A stretch of 64,000 bases of DNA from Anadara kagoshimensis. Taxonomy: Eukaryota > Mollusca > Bivalvia > Arcoida > Arcidae. Under the pieces are notes generated by a model. It searched no databases and was not told the origin of the DNA. It saw only the letters and a program-made list of their open reading frames with translations. Position numbers and translations under genes: made by a program. This document shows positions 11,626 to 23,600 of this stretch, piece by piece. The DNA lies in assembly GCA_021292105.1 (NCBI GenBank), contig CM037871.1, forward strand, positions 51,794,200 through 51,858,199. The letters are read 5' to 3'. The stretch's first letter is position 1, and each line of letters starts with the position of its first letter.

Positions 11626-14600
11626 ATGTTATTCCTGGCCACTACTTTAGTTTGCGCTGTTGCTGGCATGGTGATGGCAGAGGACGAAGTCAAAACAGAT
11701 AAAAGTCGAGAGGATATCCTTCTTTATGAATTAGGACTGAAAAAGAGAATTGTGACTTATAATACAGATTTGATTCCAACAGCCTGTGCCCCCTCTGATA
11801 CATCTGAAAATAAACCAGTCCAATGTTCATATGAGCAACGTCGTGCGGAACAGATTAAAGTAATAAACAAGGACCAGTACTTGGTCGAGTTCATGTGCTT
11901 ACAAGGGGTATTTTATGAGCGAGATGCATTGGAAATAATTGAGAAAACCAAACCACATTACCCTTACGCATACAGCTTTGTTCATGATGAAGACGGCAAT
12001 TTGAAGGAATTTGGACCTCCCTGTTCGGGCGAAGACGCTTTGATCCTCACGTTTTTGGCTGTCTGCGAATACAACATGTGTTTTGTCTTTGATACTGTTG
12101 AAGAAAGATTTGGCTGTTTGAAAGAGAAGTGTGGTATTGACTTCATCAAGCACTTATCTGCTGATTGCATTACTTGTTTCTTCTTGGGTACCGTCAACAA
12201 TCCAGCAGAGGAATGCTTAATGAAGAAATATGCATTTAACCCAACTGGTCTACTTGTATTAAGTAAAGCAGAGCTTCTGGACAAGAAGAGGGCAATGTAC
12301 AACAATCAAACTGAACTTATACGTAGAGGATTTCTGGATGTAACTGTGAGTTTATATAAAATGTGTTAATGTTTAATAATACGTCACATAGTTAGCTATG
12401 CATTCAACAATAATTTACTTACATGGAGATAGGTGAAGTGGCAGGTACTCAGGTCAATGTGCAGGGGTGGTTCTTTAACTTGCCACGCCTGTCATGACAC
12501 GGGTCACCGTGTTTAAGGCTCTTCCGAAGGACCCCATGATTTTCATTTCTAAATACCAAGTGCTTGGCGAAAGAACAGTCACTACCCATTTTCAAGTCTT
12601 GATCAGACCTCGGTCATGGTTCGAACCTACGGCCTCCCACATACGAATCGAGCACTTATAGAGGTTTTATAAGCGATGAAGCAAAAATAGTTGTTAAACA
12701 TTGTTACCTCCATTTCCTATTTTCTATGGTTAAAGGTACCTCTTCCAGCCATTGGTTTAAAAAATATAAGCAATTTTACAGATACCATGGAACAATGGCC
12801 CAGAAGAGCCTAGAAGCTAAAGAAAGAATATCTAAATCTTCAAATTAATATTTATGGATTCTAATCAATACTCATTACATGTATTTACATAAAACCGACA
12901 ACTAACACATTTTTTTAAATTTCATTACAATTTAATTTTATTTAATTATTTTTTTGTAATTATAGGTTAAAGGGATTGGAAGAATCTTGTGTACACAGTT
13001 AACAGAAAACCTCGGGAAAAACTACGTGGAATGTAAGTACAGTCAAACTTGTCTAAAAAGGCCACGAAAGGGAACAGTAAAAGTGGCCTTTTGGGCTGGT
13101 GGCCTTTACATACAGGTTCAAATAATATGAATGAAAACAATTGGGATACAATTCTGCTGGCCTTTTTTAATCAGGTGGTCCTTATATAGAGGTATCCTTT
13201 AAGGGTGGTTTGGCTGTATCTCTAAACAATTTCTTTGCGTTATTTTTTTAGTTCCATGAAATGGTATCTTCTTAAAGTAAGCAATGACAAAATATGTAGT
13301 TTTTAATTATATACAAAATCACATGCCCTTTTAATTTTAATCATAGAAACCATCTTTGAGCAAATGTCAAATGTTATTGAATTATATACATAATATCACA
13401 TCTTTTTAATTTTCGAATTCATCACAGTCAATCTTTTGAACAGTTTTCATGTGTTGCTTTTTTAATTCCGTGAAATATAATACAAAATTAGCCATTATCA
13501 ACTTTTTTAATTATACCCTACACTACATGTATAACAAAACATAAAACACAAATATTCATTTCCCGACCAGCCCGCCGTAGACGATAGCCATGGATTTATT
13601 ACAAGTTATATAAATATATAATTACGTGATCAACAGATGCACCAAAACATTAACATTATACCAGTATCCAATAATCAGATTATACACCCAAGTCTTCGAC
13701 AATCAGTCGTCCAGAAAAAACTCAAACGGTTTTTTAACCGAAAAGAGAAATCTGTGTCCGAAAGACATGCACATTTTGTCGCATGAGGTGGTGCTCAGAA
13801 CGTCACAATAATATCGGACTATTAAATAATACAAGTTAAATAAATCAATAGATAAAATTTGATTTGAGTTGTTATCCCGAACACGGGCGGCTAGAGAATC
13901 AACAGCAGGCCTACCTGCTCCACGCTTTAAAACACGTGATCATATACTACACTGCCATGGGTCCTTTCAATGGCATCACCCTGTTAACACGTACCGTGTA
14001 TACATTATTTTCCCACTATTGGATAAAACGCGGGAAAATTCACATACAAAATGCCACACACTTTATATTTCCATCAAGGAGACCACCCTTCTATATTTTG
14101 TATTTGCAAATATTAGCAAATCATCGGATAGCTAGTTTTTTAATCATATACAAATTACGGCATCTTTTAACAATTATTCCATCTTTGAACAGTTTTTATT
14201 ATTTTTACCAATTTCATGCCGAAATAATAATTTAAAAAATAGGAAATGGCAAATACACGAGGTTTTGAATTATATACACAATGCCACATCATTTACATTT
14301 CATCTCCGAGTCAATCCTTTCAATTTTTGTCTCATGCATTTTGTTCAATTCTATGACATGACATGAAATAACTTCAGAAAATTAGTAAAATGTCAACTAG
14401 TGTTTTCATGAAATACAAAACGCCAATGTTTGTTTCATTTTCATTTGAACATTTCTATGTCTTTATGTTTTATTCAGTTTTGTGACATGATAATTTTACA
14501 AATTAGCAAATTAGCTACTTCTTGAGTATATATAAGGGGATATAAAATTTCACATCTTCACATCCTTTTCATTTTCATAAATTTAAATGTTTAAATTTAT

Positions 14601-17600
14601 ATGTTCCATTAGCATTTTACTTATTCCATGACATAATATAACTGTCTTCATATAAAATTATTAAATGACAACTATTTTAATTACATGCAATTTAATATAT
14701 AAATATAATTTGCAGCTGAAAAAAAACTTGCACTTGGCAAAACCAAAACAACCAATACAATCACTGAGTTTGTCGTAAGATATTTTATAACATCAGTCTA
14801 GTAGTCTCCCTTTTTACCACTACGCTTTTTAAAATAGTGTATTACGAGGATTATCCCCCTTTATACCTAAAATAGACCAAAAATATCAATTTATAAAAAA
14901 TAAATAAATAAAAGTTGAGTAGTGGTGTTTTATGTCCCAGTCAAGCATATTTCACTTATATCAAGACGTCGCCAGATATAGGCGAGGTACAGATATTTTG
15001 TCAGTGCGTTGCGCTGAAGGCATTGTACTACAACAGGGTTCTTTATCGTGCCACGCCTACATTGAGACTGGATCTCGTTTATTGTAAGTTCCCATCCGAA
15101 AAAAACGAATCTTTCATTTTTTCGCCTATAGCTGGTGACGTCTCGATGTAAGTGAAATATTCTTGACTAGGACGTAAAACCTCATTACTCAACTCAACTC
15201 CAAAATGATGACATAGTTTGTGCGCGTGTTCAAATTTTTAAGATTTTGTACTAATAGAATTTAACATTAACTTTTATTCTAATTAAGACAAATTCACACC
15301 TGCTAGTTCAATAATTACGTTATGTTGGTATATATAGAACCAACCGTTTGTTTCTATGGAAATACGATTATACTTATATAAATATCACAGCACATGCTGT
15401 GTATTGGCCATCAAATACGTGTATCAAGTTGTGAATAACATCTAAAAGTCGCAAAAAAACCAACCCACCTGGAATACAATCGAGTAAGGTCGAGGGTATG
15501 ACAGGATAAACTTCAACTTGTTTAGGCAAACATCATTGACCTGTCTGCTTGACCTTTCATTAAGAATATTCATGTTGAGGGATCCATCCAATACACGAGT
15601 AGTGTTAGGATTCACAGGGGATATAAACAATATACATGCTTAGTGTTCTCATTATTTAGACGTAATCCCTATATAAACAATATACATGCTTAGTGTTCTC
15701 ATTATTTAGACGTGATCCCTATATAAACAATATACATGCTTAGTGTTCGCATTATTTAGACGTGATCCCTATATGTAAATGCTCTCGTCAATCATCAATA
15801 AACATTTAACTGATAGGTCAAGCGAACAGGTCAATGTTGTTTGTCTATAATTGTTTTATTGTATAGACGGGTAGCCTTTGAATACAGTTGTTTGTTGTAG
15901 CCGTTTTTACTGTATTGACAGGTATTAGTTATAGACAGGTGATATTTTTTATAGACATTAATGCTATACAATGTTTTACTGTATAGACAGGGTGGTCGCT
16001 ATATCAGGGTTTACTTTATAGACATTGTGTTCTCCCATGACAAGTCATGTAATATAGAAATATTCCATTGAAGATACCCATGGTGGATATTTCTTTCTTG
16101 CACCCCAGATAGAAAAATCCATAAAAAGAGAGGTGCAAGATAATAGCCTACATGCTGTTTTCCCCTGAAAATGTTATCAACAAAATCAGAGGTGTATCGA
16201 AAGTTGAAATTGATTTAAAATTGAAAAATTGTACTTTCTGATGCAATTCCATATTATACCAGTTTTAATTGTTACAGCACTAGACGGCCGTTTCGGAATA
16301 CAATTCCTCATCAGTAGTGCTTAGACCAAAATTATGAAACCAAAATGTTTGGAAGATGTTGAAAACTTACCCAAAGGACCAAAATATATTTTACCAAATT
16401 AAGCTAAGGAAATACTTTGCATGAGGGGGTATACCTTAGTTTTTTAGAAATTTCAAATTTTAACTTTCAGGAAATTTAGAAGAAATAGAATCAATCACTA
16501 CTTGTGGTGCCAGATAAGGAAATCTCAACCCTCGTTCTAATATATTTGGTCCAGAACTCGGCAAGCCTCGTTCTGGACCAAATATATTAGAACTCGGGTT
16601 GAGATTTCCCTATCTGGCACCACAAGATTAATCCTCTATGGGTCGCGCATGCAAATTGGCGCTGGTAGCGTCATAATCGAAAGACAATTGCATGACGTCA
16701 TCATGTGGGGAACATGACGTAATTGTGCGGGAAAAAGACACAAAAGTCTTTAAAATTTAGGGTTTTTTGAGTGCGTTTCAAATGTTTATTTTGGGAGTTT
16801 AGGATAAATAATTTTGTATTGTAGTTTATATACTTTGTATAAACCAAAATCACCGATGGTGATATTTATTTTTAAGCAGAATGTTGAATAACAAAGTTAA
16901 TTTTTTCCATCATGGCGTCGGTGTCTATGTAAATCGAATTTGAAGCCAAATATTGACATTAAAATTGGAGAAAAACTATCCATTATGAGTTTATCCGTGT
17001 AGGATAGGGAAATCTTACCCTCGGGATGGAATTTCTGGCTGAAATCTCCGAAAGCCTCGTCTCTGACTGAAATGTTCAACCCCTCGAGTGAGATTTCCCT
17101 ATCCTACATGGATACTCATAATGGATTCTTATATTTAAGGAATGATTGTAATTTTTTTCTATCTATGACCCCATAGATAGAAAAAAATTACAATCATTCC
17201 TTATAATTAAATTAAAAAATAAGTTCAATATTCATAACATTCAAGCAATCTTTTATTAAATTATACACAAAAAACCAGCGCATTAAAACAAAAAAACGGC
17301 ACATTAATCTAAAAGCGGAACACAGCTGATAGCCAATGGCAACCATGTAAACAATACGTCAATGACGTCATCGGAGAAATAAAAAAGTAGTTCCGGCATG
17401 CTTCAAAAATTCTGTCTATGGGATCATAGATAAAAAAAATTTACAACACTGGACAGTATTAAAATTTAATTATTCTCCCATCTCTAAATATGGAAGATCG
17501 AAGTATCCATGTATAGTAGGAAAGCCATGTGGAATATTTCTGTGTTTTATCACGTGTTTTGTTGGATTTCATCACGTTGATTTTCAGTGACGTCACAATC

Positions 17601-20600
17601 AAAACAATTGAATGACGTCATTCTATGGAGAACATGACGTTTAATGCGGAAAAATGACATCCAAGTCTAAACATTTACTAGAAAAATTCATTGCGATTCA
17701 AATGTTTATTCTGAAAGATTAGAATAAATAGATTTGTTTTCTAGTTTATACATTTTGTATATAAACGAGATATTCAAGTACATTCTGTCCGATGGTCATA
17801 TTTATTTTTATGTAAAACTTAAATAACAAAGCTAAATTTTCAAAGATGGCGTCGATGTCGATGTAACTTCTTTTTAAAGCAAAATTAGTCATCAAAATGG
17901 GAGAAAAAGAAGCCTCGTCACTGACTGAAATATTTAACCCCTCGTGTGAGATTTCCCTATCCTACACGGATACTCATAATAGATTCTATTACTATTTAAG
18001 TAGAGGTGGTCGCTATAGCAGTTTTTCCCTGTATAGAAAGTGTGGTCTTTAAATGAAGTGATGCTACAACAGGTTTAACTGTTATAGACTGTTATATTAT
18101 GGACTAATAAGACTTAGAGTTATTTCTCTTTGAATTATGAATGAATACCCCATGAATATCTGTATGTAAACCCCAATTTATAGGTTTATGACGTATGCAT
18201 TATCTGACGTCAGGATGACGTTGTTAGCTAAAAAAATGTCTACCTACATGAATAGAGTGTTGTCTTAATCATTCTGTATCATAACACCCTGACCACGAGA
18301 ATATATTACATGGTGTCAGAAGTAAATGCGACTTTATTGCATAGGAAATGACAGACCTTAGTGGTATTCCGACTCCCTGTATGGACTGGGACAGCAGTAA
18401 TCTTCCAGAGGCGTGGAAAAAATTCACATGCCACGTGAACTTGATTTTTCAAGGACCTCTCAAGGAGAAAGAGGAAGACGTCAAGGTAAACTACTTACTT
18501 CTTTGGGTTGGCGACCGTGGTCGGGACATCTACAATACATGGGAATTAACGGGCGATGACAGGAAGAAGCTCAAACCCCATCTTGATAAATTCCAGCAAC
18601 ATGTACAACCGAAACTCAACCCGATATTTGCGAGGTACAAATTTAGTAATGAACTGCAGGGAACACAATCTATTGAACAATATGTAACCAAATTGCGTCT
18701 TATAGTGAAAGACTGTAATTATACAAATGCAAATGAAATGATACGAGATCGTATTGTTTTTGGGACAAATTCTGTCAAGGTCAGAGAAAAGCTTATCCAG
18801 GAAGGACAAACATTGACACTTGAGAAAGCTATCAGCATAGCTCAGTCACATGAATATTCGCGAGAGCAGCTTAAGTTAATGTCAGGACAGCCATCAACAT
18901 TGTCATCGACTTCGGATGTGCATTCACTTAGGACAGCAGCCGCATCGGGACACAGATTTCAAAAACGTCGTCATGAAGGTCACCGAGGAGGACACGGCAA
19001 AGCACATGGTGGACGTCACAGTGACTCTTATTCACAGTGTGGTAATTGTGGTAATAGACATAACAAATCTGACATTTGCCCTGCTAAAGGCAGAAAATGT
19101 AATAACTGTCATAAACTTAACCATTTTGCTAAAATGTGCAGATCTAAACATGTGAATGTTAATGAAATTACAGGTAACCCACAACCAGAGGCGTCCCTGT
19201 CCCATAGTCCAAGTTCTGCCCAGATCCAGACTTGTTTATTGATTCCATTAATGAAAGTAATGGTAAACTTAATGTACAACAAGATAAGGCATTTGCAACT
19301 TGTGCTATTGGTCCAAGTTCAGTCCCAATTAAGTTCAAACTAGACACAGGATCCCAAGTTAACATAATTCCTTTGAAGGAATATCAAAAATTAAATATCA
19401 AAAAGTCACTTCATAGGTCAGATCGTACATTATCGGCATATAACGGTGGTTCACTACGCGCTGTCGGATTCGGAACGGTCAAGTGCCAGTATCGCGATAT
19501 TACCCGCGATATAGAGGTTTACGTCATCGACACCGATTCACCTCCGATATTAGGTCTTGGAGATTGCGTTGCATTTGAGATAATACAATTTGTCTATGCT
19601 GTCGAGACTGTACCAAACGCGATAATCGAAGGCGGAGTTCCGATGAACAAGGAATCCGTTCTCTCGGATTATGGAGATAATTCAAAGGTATCGGTAATTT
19701 CCCTGTGTGAGTGCAAGATTCATGTAGATCCATCGGTCGAACCCGTGGTTCACCCGCCGAGACGCGTTCCGGTCGCTGTTCGCGACAGACTTAAAGCGGA
19801 ACTAGATCGAATGGAAAGTCTGAATATCATTACCAAGGTAACCGAACCGACTAATTGGGTTTAATTCTCTTGTAGTTGTGGAGAAAAGCTCCGGAAATCT
19901 GCGCGTATGTCTTGATCCGCAAGACTTAAACAAGGCAATCAAAAGGCCACATTACCCGCTCCGTACACTAGACGACATATTGCCACAATTAACAAACGCC
20001 AAGTACTTTACGAAATTAGATGCCAGATCAGGCTACTGGGCGATCAAGCTGGATCACGAATCGTCGTTACTTACTACATTTAACACGCCTTACGGTAGGT
20101 ACCGTTATCTACGCTTACCGTTCGGATTGAAATCTTCACAAGACGAATTCCAGCGAAAGGTTGATGAATGCCTCGAAGGTATTCAAGGAGTTGTCACAAT
20201 CGTTGACGATATCCTTGTATATGGTAGTACACGTTTGGAACATGACCTGAATTTGCGAAGAGTGCTCGATAGAAGTCGCCACAAGGGCATCCGTTTTCAA
20301 TGTAGACAAGTTAGAGGTAGGCGTTACGGAAGTTCGCTATTTCGGTCACTTGCTCACATCATCTGGTCTCAAACCAGATCCTAACAAAGTATCTGCTATA
20401 CACGACATGAAACCGCCGAAGAACCAGGGCGAACTAGAGACATTTCTTGGCCTAGTTAATTATCTAGCCAAATTCGCGCCTAACGTTTCAGAAGTAACCG
20501 CACCACTTCGTCAGTTACTTATAAAAACCAACGAGTTTGTATGGGATACACCTCAGTCACAAGCGTTTAACCGAGTCAAAGACATTATTACCAAGAGTCC

Positions 20601-23600
20601 TGTCCTTGCGTATTTTGACCCGCAGAAACAGCTTACGTTACAGGTTGATGCTAGCAAATACGGATTGGGTGCTGCGTTACTTCAAGACGGAAGACCAGTA
20701 TGTTACGCATCGAAATCGTTGACGTTTACCGAACAAAATTACGCAAATATTGAACGCGAAATGCTTGGAATCGTATTTGGTTGTCATAGGTTTCATGAGT
20801 ATGTTTACGGACGGAAAGTGACCGTCGAAACAGATCACAAGCCTCTCGAGTCATTGCTAAGAAACCATTACATGTCGCGCCACCAAGATTGCAGCGAATG
20901 CTTTTCAGCATACAAAAATACGACTTGGACATTCGCTATAAGCCGGAAAGGACATACCTGTCGCGGATACGCTAAGCCGTAACTATTCGGAAGACACTAC
21001 AGTAAATTTATCGGACAAGGTAGAATTACAAGTACATTTTGTCTTAGCTAACGTACCGGTTAGCGATTGTCGCTTACACGAAATCCGCACCGAAAACACA
21101 AAAGATAAGATACTTAGCAAACTCATGGAAATCATCGATGAAGGTTGGCCACACCTCCGACGTCAATGCCATTCATCCGTTATTGAGTTCTGGAATTACA
21201 GAGACGAGTTATCTGTCATAGATGGTATAATTTTCAAAGCCGATAAAATAGTGATACGCTTAGCATGAGGTCTTACATGCTCAATGCAATACATAGTGGT
21301 CACATGGGTATCGAAAGATCTATCCAACGAGCTCGAGATGTTTTTTTTTAACTATTTTGGCCGAAAATGAACGACGTATCACGAATGTCGTTAAGCAATG
21401 TGCTGTATGTCAGGAGAACCGGAACTCGCCTCAAAAAGAACCTCTGATTTGCTCAGATGTTCCAGATTACCCTTGGCAGGTAGTCGCTACAGATCTGTTT
21501 TATTGGGATCACAAAGATTATATGGTCATAGTCGATTATTACAGTAGGTATTTCGAAGTATACCAGCTGTGTAATACTCTCAGTAGCACTGTTATCAGTA
21601 AGTGTAAGAATGCTTTTTCGCGTCACGGCATCCCGGAAAAGGTAGTTTCGGACAACGCGATGCAGTATACTTCGAGCGAATTCACCGATTTCGCCAGAAC
21701 ATGGAATTTTACACATGTTACCTCAAGCCCGAGATATCCACAAAGTAACGGTCTTGCCGAAAGAACAGTTCAAACTGTTAAGCGTCTTTTTACAAAATCG
21801 AAGTTATCAGGCATTGATCCACTTATTAGCTTGCTTGAATATCGTACAACACCGCTTGATATAGGCTCATCACCATCTCAGCTTCTGATGGGACGTAGAT
21901 TACGTGCCGCATTACCAGTTACCGTTCAGCACATGGTTCCGGAAATACCAGTTAATGCGCGTGATAAAATGATATCTAGCCGAATGCGTGCGAAAAAACA
22001 ATACGATAAAAATGCTAAACCAAGAAAAACACCGGAAGTTGGAGAATCTGTTCGCTTTCAAAAGTTTGACAAAAAATGGAATCCAGCCGTTATAGTTAAC
22101 AAACATAACGGTCGTTCTTTTTCATTGCTAGATCAAAACGGTACGATTTATCGCCGCAATACATCACACATCTTGCCAACAGCGGAGAAACGCGAACAAA
22201 TTACAGAACCAGAGTATCGCACGCTCGCGGATAATATAAATTCTCAAAGTGCACCAGTGTCGGAGACAGTTAAATCAGTGTCGGATCCAGTTAAATCACC
22301 TGGGCCTATCACCATGTCCAACTTACCCTCACAGCCATATATAACACGCTCTGGTCGTGAGGTTAAACCCAGGATTATTCCATCCATGTAAATACTTACT
22401 TTGTTCTTGTTTATTACGTTGACGTTTTATTTCAAGTTTCACAAATTAGTGACATTAATATCAGATGTGGCAATGTGTTTCAGTGACTTTTATTCAGTTT
22501 AAAAGGAAGGGGATGTTATATTATGGACTAATAAGACTTAGAGTTATTTCTCTTTGAATTATGAATGAATACCCCATGAATATCTGTATGTAAACCCCAA
22601 TTTATAGGTTTATGACGTATGCATTATCTGACGTCAGGATGACGTTGTTAGCATTAAAAGAAATGTCTACCTACATGAATAGACGTGTTGTCTTAATCAT
22701 TCCTGTATCATAACACCCTGACCACGAGAATATATTACATAGACAGTGTGGTCTTTATATGGAGATGGACACTATAGCAGGTTTTACTATATATACAGTG
22801 CGGTCTTTGTAAAGAGGTGGTGACTATAGCAGGTTTTACTCTATATACAGATGGTCTTTATATAGAGATGATCACTATTGTATATACAGGTGGTCTTTAT
22901 ATGGAGACGGTGACTATTGTATATACAGGTGGTCTTTATATAGAGATGATGGCTAGTGTATATACAGGTGGTCTTTATATAGAGATGATGACTATTGTAT
23001 ATACAGGTGGTCTTTATGTAGAGATGATGACTAGTGTTTATACAGGTGGTCTTTATATAGAGACGGTGACTAGTGTATATACAGATGGTTTTTTTTAGAG
23101 ATGATGACTATTGAAGGTTTTGTTGTGTAATTATTATTTGCAATGAACCTGCTTGTATATGGAATAACATAAAGTGTATTGAAGACTGCGTTATAACAGA
23201 CTAGATGAATATCTCCAATATAGTCTTCATTGTCTTCAATTTTCATCCTTTAAGAAACGTTGCCAAAAATAAAAGCCTGCATCTATAAAATATAACTACA
23301 TACTTATTAAGTACCAGGTATTGCCGGTTAATTTTCCTACATTTTTTATAAAAAAAAAATTATTCATTGAGAGCCTAGATCCCTGAACACGCATCTTAAT
23401 GGTGATTTCTTTAGAGATTTGGATGTTTGACGGTACTTTGCATTATAAACAAAATGTGTGAGACTAGTCTGAGAACATCAGGCTATTATTCATGTCTGTG
23501 ATTTGTAGAGTCAAACAACATTGACCTGTCCGTTTAACCTTTCATTTTGAATAAGTCATATAGTCATATCCATCCAATACATGAATTAGAATTCTCGGTT

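Larger units (their letters stand above)
16030..18000. repeat. Composite foldback-rich repeat block
   Basis: The block starts CTCCCATGACAAGTCATGTA and ends near GATACTCATAATAGATTCTA. A related block lies at 58735-59530 with the same start motif and the shared segment TATGGGTCGCGC...GCGTCATAATC...CAATTGCATGACGT. It contains a family E copy (16240-16500), palindromes at 16501-16626, 16980-17124 and 17129-17210, and a half-hairpin at 17910-17990. No coding frame was found. It may be a non-autonomous element that accumulated nested insertions. Confidence 0.65.
18090..22739 (+). mobile_element. Ty3/gypsy-type LTR retrotransposon, full length but frame-broken
   Basis: A 4.65-kb element with TG...CA long terminal repeats (18090-18310 and 22514-22739), a 5-bp TAGAC target duplication on both sides, a primer-binding site after the left LTR and a purine tract before the right one. 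Gag is intact. Domain order protease, RT, RNase H, integrase defines the Ty3/gypsy class. It lies in sense orientation inside intron 2 of the EEP-like gene, inserted in the minisatellite. The LTRs differ by a few bases only, mostly indels, so the insertion is young, yet pol has several single-base frame changes. Confidence 0.95.

Noticed and set aside
19232-19343. Programmed -1 frameshift site between gag and pol
   Set aside because: The overlap is in the right frame, but no canonical slippery heptamer was found, and pol elsewhere has indels, so the frame change could be damage.
22817-23098. 93-codon frame with repeated VYTGGLYIEM
   Set aside because: It is a translation of the 39-bp minisatellite.
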